Shown: in pieces, positions 50,631 through 60,090 of the stretch
How positions within the stretch are numbered: the first letter of the stretch is position 1
Layout of the letters: the number at the start of each line of letters is the position of its first letter
DNA from: Vicinamibacterales bacterium
GTDB lineage: Bacteria; Acidobacteriota; Vicinamibacteria; Vicinamibacterales; 2-12-FULL-66-21
Assembly: GCA_036496585.1 (NCBI GenBank)
Contig: DASXLB010000022.1
Location: 62,001-126,000, forward strand
Length of the DNA stretch: 64,000 nt
Reading direction: 5' to 3'
The notes under the pieces: model-generated
What the model saw: only the letters and a program-made list of their open reading frames with translations
Told to the model about the DNA's origin: nothing
The model's database searches: none
Translations under genes and position numbers: made by a program

Positions 50631-51848
50631 ATGCGCATCCTGATGATTGCGCCGGAGCCGTTCTTCGAGCCCCGGGGTACCCCGTTCAGCGAATACCACC
50701 GTATTCGCGCGCTGATCCAGCTCGGGCATACCGTCGACCTGGTCACCTATCCGTTCGGGCGCGACGTCAGCCTGGCGGGCCTGCGCGTGTTCCGCAGCGT
50801 GCGCCCGCCGTTCGTGAGGGACGTCGGCATCGGACCGTCGTGGAAGAAGCTGCCGCTCGATTTCGCGCTGTTCGTGGCGGCGTGCCGCCGCGCCCTGGAC
50901 GGGAAGTACGACGCGGTGCACTCGCACGAAGAGGGCAGCTGGTTCGGCGTGGCGCTGGCGGCGGTGTTGCGCGTGCCGCATCTCTACGACATGCATTCGA
51001 GCCTGCCGCAGCAGCTGACGAATTTCGCCTACAGCCGCTCGCGCGCGATCAAGGCGGTGTTCAGCGCGCTGGAACGCTTCGTGATCCGCCGCTCACGGGT
51101 GGTGATCGTCATCTGCCCGCAGCTCGAGGAGGTCGTCCGCGGCATCGACGCGACCGTGCCCTCGGTGCTGATCGAGAATGCGCCGGGCTCGGGCGACGAG
51201 CCGGTCGACGGATCAGGCGCCAGGATCCGCGAGGCCCTCGGGCTCGGGGCGTCGACGCCGGTTGTGCTTTACACGGGAACGTTCGAGGCGTATCAGGGGC
51301 TGGATCTGCTGTTCGCGTCGATGCGAACGGTGGTCGCGACGCGGCCGGAGACGCGGCTCGTGCTCGCGGGCGGCCGGCCCGAACAGGTGGCGGCGGCGCG
51401 GGCCGAGGCAATCGCCGCGGGGGTCGGCGACGTGGTGATCTTTGTGGGGCAGCGCCCGGCCGAAGAGATTCCCGCCTACCTCGACGCGGCCGACGTGCTG
51501 GTGTCGCCGCGGAGTCTCGGCACGAACACGCCGCTGAAGATCTACCAGTATCTCCGCGCGGGGCGTCCCATCGTGGCGACGCGCCTGTTGACTCACACGC
51601 AGGTGCTCGACGACGAGGTGGCGCTGCTGACCGAGCCGTCGCCCGAGGCGTTCGGCAGCGGCGTACTCGCGGCGATCGCCGATCCGGAACGCGCCCGCGC
51701 CATCGGCGCCCGTGCCCGGCACCTCGCCGAGACCAAGTACAGCTACGAAGCCTATCTCGCGCGCACCCGTGACGCCTGCGCACATCTGGCCAGACACACG
51801 CGGGAGCCGAAGGGGAAAGGCAGCAAGCCCTGGGAGGCTCAGGCGTGA
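50631..51848 (+). CDS. GT4-family glycosyltransferase
   Basis: A 405-residue GT-B glycosyltransferase. N-domain begins MRILMIAPEPFFEPRGTP; the C-domain has TGTFEAYQGLDLLF, RLVLAGG, DVVIFVGQRPAEEIPAYLDAADVLVSP and the EX7E-like KIYQYLRAGRPIVAT segment. It would transfer a nucleotide-activated sugar to a lipid or glycan. ATG 50631; the in-frame reading back to 50544 adds a non-conserved stretch. GTGA overlap with the methyltransferase gene, so coupled. Confidence 0.87.
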   Translation: MRILMIAPEPFFEPRGTPFSEYHRIRALIQLGHTVDLVTYPFGRDVSLAGLRVFRSVRPPFVRDVGIGPSWKKLPLDFALFVAACRRALDGKYDAVHSHEEGSWFGVALAAVLRVPHLYDMHSSLPQQLTNFAYSRSRAIKAVFSALERFVIRRSRVVIVICPQLEEVVRGIDATVPSVLIENAPGSGDEPVDGSGARIREALGLGASTPVVLYTGTFEAYQGLDLLFASMRTVVATRPETRLVLAGGRPEQVAAARAEAIAAGVGDVVIFVGQRPAEEIPAYLDAADVLVSPRSLGTNTPLKIYQYLRAGRPIVATRLLTHTQVLDDEVALLTEPSPEAFGSGVLAAIADPERARAIGARARHLAETKYSYEAYLARTRDACAHLARHTREPKGKGSKPWEAQA

Positions 51849-52624
51849 CGGAAGACGCGGGTGACCAGGGACAAGGCGCCCGGGGACCCGATCACTACAG
51901 CTACAGCGTCTACGCCGATCCGGCGATGGCGGAGCGCTTCGAGGCGATGCGCTTCGGCGGCCCGATCGGGCGTCTGGTGGCCGAGACACAGGCGCAGCAG
52001 ATTCTCGGTGGGATTTCACCGCTGGCGGGCCGGAGCGTGCTCGACGTCGGGACCGGCACCGGGCGCGCCGCGATCCTGCTCGCCAGGGCCGGCGCGGTGG
52101 TGACCGCCGTCGACGCGTCAGGCGAGATGCTGGCGGTCGCGGAACGCCGCGCGCGCGACGCGGGCGTGGCCGTGACGTTCGCGGCCGGCGATGCCCATCG
52201 ACTCGAATTCGCCGACCGCAGCTTCGACGTCGTGGTCTGCCTGCGCGTCCTGATGCACACCCCCGACTGGCGCGCGTCGCTGCGGGAACTCTGCCGCGTC
52301 GCGTCCGGCCAGCTGGTGTTCGACTTTCCGTCGCTGTACAGCACCGCCGCGGTCCAGGCTGCCACGCGGCGCGTGACGCGCCGGTTCGACGCGTCGGTGG
52401 AGGCCTATCGCGTGTTCGCCCCGTCAGCGGTGGCGCGCGTGCTCGCGCAGGGCGGTTTTCGCGTCGACAGAGTGCACCGGCAGTTCGTGCTGCCGATCGC
52501 GCTGCACAAGACGATCAACTCGGCGGCGTTCACCACCGGCGTCGAAACGGCGCTGACGCGCCTCGGGTTGATGCGGCTGTTCGGCTCGCCGATCACCATG
52601 ATCGCCACTCGCGAGCGGACGTGA
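51845..52624 (+). CDS. Class I SAM-dependent methyltransferase
   Basis: A 259-residue methyltransferase. SAM-binding motif I VLDVGTGTGRAAILLA (about 66-81), acidic motif VTAVDASGEML, motif III AGDAHRLEF and post-III VVVCLRVLMHTPDW. The C-terminal SPITMIATRER tail. The acceptor is likely a lipid-linked sugar or small polar lipid, judged only by the glycosyltransferase and epimerase partners. GTG start overlapping the GT4 stop (GTGA). Confidence 0.85.
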   Translation: MTEDAGDQGQGARGPDHYSYSVYADPAMAERFEAMRFGGPIGRLVAETQAQQILGGISPLAGRSVLDVGTGTGRAAILLARAGAVVTAVDASGEMLAVAERRARDAGVAVTFAAGDAHRLEFADRSFDVVVCLRVLMHTPDWRASLRELCRVASGQLVFDFPSLYSTAAVQAATRRVTRRFDASVEAYRVFAPSAVARVLAQGGFRVDRVHRQFVLPIALHKTINSAAFTTGVETALTRLGLMRLFGSPITMIATRERT

Positions 52625-53604
52625 AGGTTCTCGTCACGGGCGCGACCGGGTTCACCGGCGGCCACCTCGCGCGTGCGCTGGCGGCGGCCGGCGAAGACGT
52701 CACCGCGATGGTCAGGGACGTGTCGCGCGCCGGCGATCTGCAGCGTGAGCAGATCAAGTTGATCGCCGGGGATCTGGCGTCTCCGAGGACGTTGGCGCCC
52801 GCGCTTGCCGGCGGCTACGACCTGGTCTACAACATCGCCGCTCTCTATCGCCAGGCCGGGCTGCCCGACGCCGTCTACGAGCAGGTCAACGCGGTGGCGG
52901 TGGGGGAGTTGATCGAGGCAGCAGCCGCTGCCGGTGTTCGCAGGGTCGTTCACTGCAGCACTGTCGGCGTGCACGGCGATGTCGAGCATCCGCCGGCGGA
53001 CGAGGACGCACCACTCCGGCCCGGCGACGTCTATCAGGTGTCGAAGGTGCACGGCGAGACGCTGGCGCGCGAGGCCGCGGCGCGCACAGGAACCGAGGTC
53101 GTGATCGCCCGTCCCAGCGGCATCTACGGTCCCGGCGATCGCCGTCTGCTGAAACTGTTCCGCGGCGTGGCGCGCGGCCGGTTCGTGGTGCTCGGCAGCG
53201 GCCGCATCTTCTATCACCTCACCTACATCGACGACCTGGTGGAAGGCCTGCGGCTCTGTGGCGAGCACCCGCGCGCCGCCGGCCGGACCTACATTCTCGC
53301 AGGCGGCGAGGTGCCGACACTCAACGAACTCGTCGAGATGATTGCCGAGCAGGCGGGCGTCAAGCCGCCGCGCCTGCACCCGCCGGTGTGGCCGGTCTGG
53401 CTCGCCGGGGCCGCCTGTGAGGCGCTCTGTGCGCCGCTCGGGATCGAGCCGCCCCTCTATCGGCGTCGGGTCGATTTTTTTACCAAGAGTCGCGCGTTCG
53501 ACATCAGCCGGGCGCGCGCCGAACTCGGGTTCGCCCCGTCGATCGGTTTGCGCGAGGGCATCCGACGCACCCTCGCCGGGTACCAGCAGAAGGGATGGAT
53601 CTGA
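52621..53604 (+). CDS. NAD-dependent epimerase, HpnA-like
   Basis: A 327-residue extended SDR. VTGATGFTGGHLARAL (residues 4-19) is the Rossmann motif; VVHCSTVGVHG the Ser region; VYQVSKVHGETLA the Tyr-x3-Lys. The layout resembles hopanoid-associated sugar epimerase HpnA and dihydroflavonol-reductase-like proteins. No other hopanoid gene is present, so the name HpnA is not adopted. GTGA overlap with the methyltransferase. Last gene of the unit. Confidence 0.84.
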   Translation: MKVLVTGATGFTGGHLARALAAAGEDVTAMVRDVSRAGDLQREQIKLIAGDLASPRTLAPALAGGYDLVYNIAALYRQAGLPDAVYEQVNAVAVGELIEAAAAAGVRRVVHCSTVGVHGDVEHPPADEDAPLRPGDVYQVSKVHGETLAREAAARTGTEVVIARPSGIYGPGDRRLLKLFRGVARGRFVVLGSGRIFYHLTYIDDLVEGLRLCGEHPRAAGRTYILAGGEVPTLNELVEMIAEQAGVKPPRLHPPVWPVWLAGAACEALCAPLGIEPPLYRRRVDFFTKSRAFDISRARAELGFAPSIGLREGIRRTLAGYQQKGWI

Positions 53605-53614
53605 AGCGCGGGCG

Positions 53615-55108
53615 TCAGGGGCACTGATACACCCGCGGCACGAGCATCCGTCCGCCGGCGCATGGCGTCCGCGAGATCCTGACGGCTTCGGCCGCGTGGT
53701 GCTCGACCAGCACGTTGTAGGTCCGGATCCGGACGAAGTCGCTCGACGCCAGGATGATCCGCTCGTCAGTGAGGAACGTGATGTAGTACGCGATCCAGTA
53801 GTCGGCGGTGCCGTAGCGCACCCCCTCCTGCTCGAGCATGCGCATGACCTCGCGTTTGGCGCCAACCGGCGGGTGGGTGAGGTACTCGTGCCACAACCGC
53901 GCGTGCGAGACGCAGGCGAGCAGCGTCCAGCAGGCAACCGCCGCCAGCCACGGCCGGGTCCATCGTGGAGAAGGCGAGAGGCTGAAAAACCATGCCGCCA
54001 CACCGGCCGCGCCGAGCAGCGAGAGCAACTCGTACCGCATCGTGTAGAAGCTGAGTGATCCGCAGCGGCCCGCCACGTAGCCGGCAACGGAAAAGCATCC
54101 GACCAGGGTGAGGTAGCCGGGGATCGAGGTCAACGCCCGCCGGGCTGCCGGCCAGCCGGCCCGGGCGATCGCCACGCCCGCGATCAGCATCGCGGCCAGC
54201 GGCAGCAGCGAAGCCCACGCCAGCCCCTGAGACACGCCGCTCTCGATCGAGAAGTCGCTGAGCGGATACGGAGCGGTGCCGAAGAGTTGCGGCCAGTGCT
54301 CGGTGAGCAGCAGACGTCCGCCCTGCAGGAGTGTCGACGGAGCAATACACGTCCGGGCCACTAACTCCATCAGGTTGTTCGGGGCCGTGCCGAGGTCGGC
54401 GATCGTCGTGCCGGGACCGGCGGCCGACGACACGCGCTGCAGCTGCTGCACGATCACCCAGACGATCCCCGCGGTCGATACCATGAGCGCGACTCGTGCC
54501 AGCCCCTGGCGCGTGAAGAGCGTCCGTTCGACCGCCCAGACGACGCAGAGGGCACCCGCCGCGTAGACGGTGAACTCGCGGTGCAGGAACCCCACGCCCA
54601 GGATGGCGCCGCACAGGATCGGGTTGGTGCGGCACATCCACATCAGCAACGTGTAGAGAAACGGCTCGAGGTTGCCGCCGCTCGGCTCGAGCAGGTGCGC
54701 GGCGGTACCTGGTGCCGGAAGCACGAACGGCGCCGCCGCCACCGCCGCCGTCAGCGGCCGCAACTGCCCTTCGCGCTCGAACAGGCGCAGCAGCAGCACC
54801 GCCACCGTCACGTTGATGATGAGCAGCGGCAGCTTCAGCGCCGCGACCGACGGACCGAAGAGCAGAAACAACGGTGCCGCCATCCAGGCTTCGACGCCGA
54901 GGATGTAGCTCTGGCCGTACATGAACACGGGAAACGCGCGGCCTTCGCTGAGATGCTTTGCCATCAGGCCGAAGACCGCCTGATCGGAATCGAACTGCGC
55001 TTGTTGCCAGAAGACCAGCACGGCCGATCGCCAGATGACGGCGACGATGACGACGAAGAAGACGATCCGACGCTCGCGGGTGCGGCGGTTCCCGGCGGTG
55101 GAGGACAC
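53615..55108 (-). CDS. GT-C type polytopic membrane protein
   Basis: A 497-residue protein with about ten helices. The first periplasmic loop has QAQFDSDQAVFGLMAKHL, with Asp residues in the GT-C catalytic position, and FPVFMYGQSYILG. A C-terminal periplasmic domain (about 405-497) carries GVRYGTADYWIAYYITFL. Sugar donor and acceptor unknown. Third gene of a leftward unit with 55578 and 55119. Confidence 0.75.
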   Translation of the reverse strand: MSSTAGNRRTRERRIVFFVVIVAVIWRSAVLVFWQQAQFDSDQAVFGLMAKHLSEGRAFPVFMYGQSYILGVEAWMAAPLFLLFGPSVAALKLPLLIINVTVAVLLLRLFEREGQLRPLTAAVAAAPFVLPAPGTAAHLLEPSGGNLEPFLYTLLMWMCRTNPILCGAILGVGFLHREFTVYAAGALCVVWAVERTLFTRQGLARVALMVSTAGIVWVIVQQLQRVSSAAGPGTTIADLGTAPNNLMELVARTCIAPSTLLQGGRLLLTEHWPQLFGTAPYPLSDFSIESGVSQGLAWASLLPLAAMLIAGVAIARAGWPAARRALTSIPGYLTLVGCFSVAGYVAGRCGSLSFYTMRYELLSLLGAAGVAAWFFSLSPSPRWTRPWLAAVACWTLLACVSHARLWHEYLTHPPVGAKREVMRMLEQEGVRYGTADYWIAYYITFLTDERIILASSDFVRIRTYNVLVEHHAAEAVRISRTPCAGGRMLVPRVYQCP

Positions 55109-55118
55109 GATCAGTTAA

Positions 55119-55577
55119 TCAGCGTCCGTTGTTGGCAGTTGGGGCAGCCTGTGCGGGATGAACGGCCCGGTATCGATCCGTGCGCATCAGGGTGCTGCGA
55201 AGCGTGTCGATCGATGCGTTCGCGGACTTCCCGGATGCTCTCGCGGAGAGAAAGATGCCCAGGCCTTCGGCGATGCCCTGTTGATCGAGGCGGCCGTCCG
55301 GGCAGGCGCCACCGCTGCGGCCGAAGCCCGCGGCCGGATCGCGGTCGAAGTCGTCGAGCCACCGGAGCGCGCGACTGGTCTCGTCGATCGGCTGACGCGT
55401 CCAAGATGTCGCCACGCCCACGACGGCCGCGTCGCGCTCGCTGCGCAGCGCCTGCAGATCGGCGCGCGTCCGACGTATCGCGACTGCTTCGACGCCGCTC
55501 GTCACGACCAGCAGCACCGTCGCGGTCAGCAGGAATCGAATCGCGCGCGCGGAGCGCAGATCGGACTGGTCCTTCAT
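55119..55577 (-). CDS. Single-TM protein of unknown function
   Basis: A 152-residue protein: a short polar N-terminus, one TM helix (about 14-34; AIRFLLTATVLLVVTSGVEAVAI), a coiled-coil-like stretch (RRTRADLQALRSERDAA), and a polar domain with a single Cys (GGACPDGR). No family recognised. ATG 55577 begins right after the stop of the 824-residue gene; only ten bp to the next GT-C gene. Probably an accessory of the GT-C unit. Confidence 0.62.
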   Translation of the reverse strand: MKDQSDLRSARAIRFLLTATVLLVVTSGVEAVAIRRTRADLQALRSERDAAVVGVATSWTRQPIDETSRALRWLDDFDRDPAAGFGRSGGACPDGRLDQQGIAEGLGIFLSARASGKSANASIDTLRSTLMRTDRYRAVHPAQAAPTANNGR

Positions 55578-58052
55578 TCAGGCTCCCTGGTCGGCGGCGA
55601 GCGTCACCATGGTGCGCTCGACGCGCAACGATCCGTCGCGGAGTTGTAGCCAGGCGGCGATCGTATAGGTGCCGGTTTGCGAATAGCGATGCTGAAACTG
55701 GGCCGCGGAGACGATCCCTTCCCAGCCCGTCGCCGTGCCGTCGCCGAACTCGATGCGAATCCGACCGAAGCCTGCGACGTCCGGCGGTGCGTCGAGCGCG
55801 ACGTGCACCGTCACGGCGCGGCGTGAGTGGTCGGCGTCGAGCCGAAGTCCGGTGGCGCCGTTCGGTTCCAGTTCTCTCCAGTCCACGGCTGGCCGCCGCG
55901 ACGTGAAGCACAGCGCGCAGCGGTCCTGGGCGACGAGTCCGACCGCCGCTCGCTGATGCGCATCCGCCGTGGCGATCGTGTAGTGCTCGTCGGACCACAG
56001 TCCGTTTGCGGCGGTTGCGCCCGTCATCGCCAGGACCAGCAGGGCTGCGCCGGCCAGCGGCGTCCACCATCGGACGTCCCCTGCCGGACGTAGGGGAGCG
56101 CCGGGCGCGCGACGCGTCAGGAACCACACGACGAGCGTGGCGATCACGATTACGGCCGCGATCGCGAGGAACAGCCAGAAATTGCTCCACGAGGTATCCC
56201 ACTGGGTATCGCGAATCACGGGAAATGCGAGATTCGGCTTCCACCCGCTGATACTGATGTCCCGCATAGGACCGACGTGCTTCTTGTGACTCACGTTGTA
56301 GGCGAGACCCGCGTCGAGCGACAGCACGACCGCGGCGACGACGCCGATCCGGAATGGCACGACCCTCCAGAACTCACGCGCAAGAAGGGCGACCGGCCAG
56401 ATGGCGAGGGGCACCACCGCCAGCACCAGCCTGCCGGGTGTGCCGCCGGCCGCATGGATCGTGTGTCCCGACGCCGGGATGGCGAGCGCCAGACCGATCG
56501 CCAGAAGCGCCAGCGCATGCCCTGGTGTCCGACGCACCAGAAGGGCGAGACCCGGGAGCAATGCCAAAAGCCACGGAGCCTGCGGCGCCAGACCCCACTC
56601 GCGGTCGAGCCCGTACGCCACCAGGTTGAGGGGCATTGCCGACGCGTGCAGCGCCCCGTCCGGGGTCGCCACGTCCCACAACGACGTGGGGAGCGGGCTT
56701 CCGGTGATGCGATAGTCGTAGACCGCGAGTCCCAGCAGCACGACGGCGAACGCGGTCGCGAACCACCGGCGCTGGTTCGACCGCGTCTGGAGGAGGGCGG
56801 CGACGAGCAGGCAGACCGCCACGGCGAGAAATCTCGGATGCAGCCAGGTCAAAGCCGCGGCGGCAGCGCCCGCGATCGCGGCCGTCGTCGAACCCTGCCG
56901 GCCGGGGAACAGCGCGTAGGCGGTCACGGCAACCACGACCGCCGCGGCAGGCAGCTCCGGATACAGCTGGAATGCGAACGCGGTCGTCGGCATCGTCATC
57001 GCCCCGATGGCTGCCCATACCCATGCGAGGGGTCGATCGTCGAGCGCCCGCACCAGCAGACGGAAGAGAGCGAGGGCGCAGCAGACGTATGACAGCAGCA
57101 TCATGAAGGAGGTCATGGGCAGCTGATCGGGGAACTCGTCGTTGTATCCAGGATTGAGGCCGATCAGATAGCGATCGACGAAATAGCCGGGCATCAGCAC
57201 GGCGGAGGTTCCGGGCTCGTGAATCTGGTAGACGCCGCCGTGCTTGCCGTGTACGAAGCCGTTGTCGCCCGTCGCGCGAATCCACCTGAAGCCCCTCGGA
57301 TCCGACGCAAACTGGCGCAGGTCGCCGGCGAACAGCTGCGCTTCCTGGATGGTGGCGTGGGCCGCTCCGGCAATCGCGTGCAGGACACGCGGCGGTGCAT
57401 CGAGCGGCTGTTCGGAGAACGGCGTCTTCTGCGAGATGTCCGCTCCACCGCCCTGGTACCAGACCTCGCAGTAGCGCACATACTTGGGCTCGTCGCCGTG
57501 AAGGACGCCGATGAATCTCAGATTCGGCGTGGTTGCAATCGCCCAGGCGCTCACGGTAACGGCGAGGAGCAATTCAACGCCGATCCGACTCGAGACGCTC
57601 TCGGATCTGGCAAAGGCCTCGAGTCCGCTTGCGAGCGGAGCGCCGAGCAGCGCGTCGGCACGCAGCAGCGACCACCCGGCGAGCCCGATGCACCACCACC
57701 ATCGCAGGTCGTAGAACACGTACGCTGCCGGAGCGCCGTACTGTCCGACCCCCGGTACCGCGGGCAGCACGCCCGCGACAATGGCCGCCAGTCCCGTCAG
57801 GGGTGCCAGCCATGCCGCCGACCGCGCGTCCGCCATGCGATCGGGAGTGCGCCCGGCACACAGTCGCATCGCGAGCTGGCGGAGCCCGCCAAGGACGAGA
57901 AACGCCGCCGCCCAGGAAACCACCACCGGAACGGCTCCCGGCCACGCGAACAGGTACTCGACACCCGCGGCATCGCGCAGCGGCACGAAAATGCCGGAGA
58001 CGACGGACAGAAAGACGGCACACGCGGTCGCGCTCGCCACCAGCCAGGCCAT
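55578..58052 (-). CDS. Large GT-C-like membrane protein with C-terminal PKD-like domain
   Basis: An 824-residue protein with many helices (at least twelve). The loop GVLHGDEPKYVRYCEVWYQGG carries the D-E-P motif of GT-C enzymes, followed by a Gly-rich HGKHGGVYQIHEPGTSA region. The last 130 residues (about 695-824) are a beta-rich PKD-like domain (IRIEFGDGTATGWEGIVSAAQFQHRYSQTGTYTIAAW). Start ATG 58052. It is the largest gene of the glycan region. Role in polysaccharide or glycoprotein assembly is inferred. Confidence 0.75.
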   Translation of the reverse strand: MAWLVASATACAVFLSVVSGIFVPLRDAAGVEYLFAWPGAVPVVVSWAAAFLVLGGLRQLAMRLCAGRTPDRMADARSAAWLAPLTGLAAIVAGVLPAVPGVGQYGAPAAYVFYDLRWWWCIGLAGWSLLRADALLGAPLASGLEAFARSESVSSRIGVELLLAVTVSAWAIATTPNLRFIGVLHGDEPKYVRYCEVWYQGGGADISQKTPFSEQPLDAPPRVLHAIAGAAHATIQEAQLFAGDLRQFASDPRGFRWIRATGDNGFVHGKHGGVYQIHEPGTSAVLMPGYFVDRYLIGLNPGYNDEFPDQLPMTSFMMLLSYVCCALALFRLLVRALDDRPLAWVWAAIGAMTMPTTAFAFQLYPELPAAAVVVAVTAYALFPGRQGSTTAAIAGAAAAALTWLHPRFLAVAVCLLVAALLQTRSNQRRWFATAFAVVLLGLAVYDYRITGSPLPTSLWDVATPDGALHASAMPLNLVAYGLDREWGLAPQAPWLLALLPGLALLVRRTPGHALALLAIGLALAIPASGHTIHAAGGTPGRLVLAVVPLAIWPVALLAREFWRVVPFRIGVVAAVVLSLDAGLAYNVSHKKHVGPMRDISISGWKPNLAFPVIRDTQWDTSWSNFWLFLAIAAVIVIATLVVWFLTRRAPGAPLRPAGDVRWWTPLAGAALLVLAMTGATAANGLWSDEHYTIATADAHQRAAVGLVAQDRCALCFTSRRPAVDWRELEPNGATGLRLDADHSRRAVTVHVALDAPPDVAGFGRIRIEFGDGTATGWEGIVSAAQFQHRYSQTGTYTIAAWLQLRDGSLRVERTMVTLAADQGA

Positions 58053-58126
58053 GACTGCGGCAGATTCTATCCGACGCCGCCATGATGCACGCGGGCATTC
58101 GCGGCCTTATCATGTAGGCCGATCAG

Positions 58127-58855
58127 ATGCCGGAGATTCAGCGAGCCCAGGACCAGCTGTTCGAGGGCGGGCAGTCCGCGCGCGAGCGGTACTCAGCGCT
58201 CGTCGTCGGCCGCCGCGGCTGGGGCGCGCTGCTGCACTATGAACTCGTGCAGCTGTTCTCCCAGAACGTGCCGGGCGCGCTCGGCCTGGCGATGCGCAAG
58301 ACGCTCTTCCCGTCGCTGCTCGGCGCCTGCGGGCGCCATGTCGTGTTCGGCCAGAACGTCGTGCTCCGCCACCCGCACAAGATCCGGATCGGCGACAACG
58401 TGGCGATCGACGACAACTGTCTGATCGACGCCAAGGGGACCGGCAATCAGGGGATTACGATCGGGTCCGGTGTGTTCATCGGGCGCAACTCGATCCTGTC
58501 GTGCAAGAACGGCGACATCACCCTGGAAGACGGCGTCAACGTCGGGTTCAACTGTGAGGTGTTTTCGGCCAGCCGCGTCAGTATCGGCCGGGATACCTTG
58601 CTGGCCGCCTACTGCTACGTGATCGGCGGCGACCACGATTGGAGCGATCCGGCGGCCGCCGTGCTCGCGCAGGGCCGCACGTCGGCTGGGGTGACGATCG
58701 GCGCGGGCGCGTGGTTGGGCGCCGGCGCGAAGATCCTCGACGGCGTCAGCATCGGCGACCGCGCGATCGTCGGGGCCGGCGCGGTCGTCCGCGAGGCGGT
58801 GGCGGCCGGCGCGATCGCGGTTGGGGTGCCGGCGCGCGTGGTGGGACAGCGATGA
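58127..58855 (+). CDS. Hexapeptide-repeat (LbH) acyltransferase
   Basis: A 242-residue left-handed beta-helix acyltransferase. Hexapeptide repeats run from about 75 to 225 (e.g. IRIGDNVAIDDNCLIDAKG, ITLEDGVNVGFNCEVFSAS, VTIGAGAWLGAGAKILDGVSIGDRAIVGAGAVV). Likely catalytic His in GGDHDWSD. WbbJ/maltose-acetyltransferase-like. It would O-acetylate a sugar. ATGA overlap with the following GT4 gene, so coupled. Confidence 0.87.
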   Translation: MPEIQRAQDQLFEGGQSARERYSALVVGRRGWGALLHYELVQLFSQNVPGALGLAMRKTLFPSLLGACGRHVVFGQNVVLRHPHKIRIGDNVAIDDNCLIDAKGTGNQGITIGSGVFIGRNSILSCKNGDITLEDGVNVGFNCEVFSASRVSIGRDTLLAAYCYVIGGDHDWSDPAAAVLAQGRTSAGVTIGAGAWLGAGAKILDGVSIGDRAIVGAGAVVREAVAAGAIAVGVPARVVGQR

Positions 58856-60090
58856 CTGGTGCGGCGGACCGCCGCCTGAACGTCCTGCAGGTCTGCGATC
58901 ATCTCGGCTGGGAAGGTTCGCGGATGCACGGCGTCAAGCGGCTGTTCTCGTGGATGATCCCGCGCTTCGACCAGACCCGCTACAACGTCGCGCTCGTCAG
59001 CCTCCGCACGAAGGATCTCTCGGAAGAGACGCTCGAGTCGATGGGGATCGACATCACCTACCTGCACAAGTCGAAGTTCGATCCCGCCACGCTGACGGCG
59101 CTGCTCAAGGTCATCGATCGCCAGCAGACCGACATCCTGCACCTGCACGGCTACGGGGCGACCACTTTCGGGCGGCTGGCCGGGTGGATGCGCGGCATCC
59201 CGACGATCCTGCACGAGCACGCCAACCTGACTGGCACGCCGGCCAGTCCGACGTGGGTGACGAGGGTCGCCGATCGGGTGCTGGCGCCCGCCACCGACAT
59301 CTCGATCGCCGTCTCGAAGAGCACGGCGGACTTCGTCGTCACCGAGCGGCAGATGCCGGCCGATCGCGTCAAGGTCGTGTACCTGGGCGTGCCCCTCGAG
59401 GAATTCAGCCGGCCGCGCGACGCCGACGAGATCGCCGCCGCCCGCCGCGAACTCGGCGCCGCACCCGATGAGTGCGTTGTCGGCACCGTGACCCGGCTGC
59501 ACGACTCGAAAGGGAACGTCTACCTCGTCGACGCCGCGCGCACGGTGCTCGCCGCGCGCCCGAAGACGCGCTTCTACCTGTTCGGCGAAGGACCGCTCCG
59601 TCCGGCGCTCGAGGCGAGGGCGCAGGCGCTGGATCTCGGCGATCGGTTCGTGTTCGGCGGCTTCACCCGCGATGTCGCCCGGACTGTCTCGGCATTCGAC
59701 GTCGAAGTGTTTCCGTCACTCTGGGAAGGCACGCCGCTCACCGTGTTCGAGGCGCTCGCGATGGGGAAGCCGATCGTCGCCACCGACGCCGACGGCCTCG
59801 TCGACGTGCTGACCCACCAGAAGGACGCCCTGATCGTTCCCAAGCGGAATGCCGACGCTCTCGCGGCGGCGATCGTGAGCCTGATCGACGAACCTGAGCT
59901 GCGCGCGGATTTGTCGGCGCGCGCCCGTCTCACCGGCCAGCAGTACGGCATCGCGGCATTCGTGCGCAAGATGGAACGGCTCTACGACCTGCTGCACCGG
60001 GTGTCGCGGCCGACGCGCCGGCGCGGCGTGCTGGACGCCGATCTGTCGTTTCTCGAAGAGTCGCGTCTGGCTGAAGGATCGCGCGCGTGA
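58852..60090 (+). CDS. GT4-family glycosyltransferase
   Basis: A 412-residue GT-B enzyme: LNVLQVCDHLGWEGSRMHGVKRL at the N-terminus, LHLHGYGATTFGRLAG, ATDISIAVSKSTADFVV, VGTVTRLHDSKGNVYLVDA, FYLFGEGPLRPALEARA, and SLWEGTPLTVFEALAMGKPIVAT (the E-x7-E motif). Preceded by the acyltransferase stop (ATGA overlap) and followed by a GT-C gene (GTGA overlap). Substrate unknown. Confidence 0.88.
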   Translation: MTGAADRRLNVLQVCDHLGWEGSRMHGVKRLFSWMIPRFDQTRYNVALVSLRTKDLSEETLESMGIDITYLHKSKFDPATLTALLKVIDRQQTDILHLHGYGATTFGRLAGWMRGIPTILHEHANLTGTPASPTWVTRVADRVLAPATDISIAVSKSTADFVVTERQMPADRVKVVYLGVPLEEFSRPRDADEIAAARRELGAAPDECVVGTVTRLHDSKGNVYLVDAARTVLAARPKTRFYLFGEGPLRPALEARAQALDLGDRFVFGGFTRDVARTVSAFDVEVFPSLWEGTPLTVFEALAMGKPIVATDADGLVDVLTHQKDALIVPKRNADALAAAIVSLIDEPELRADLSARARLTGQQYGIAAFVRKMERLYDLLHRVSRPTRRRGVLDADLSFLEESRLAEGSRA

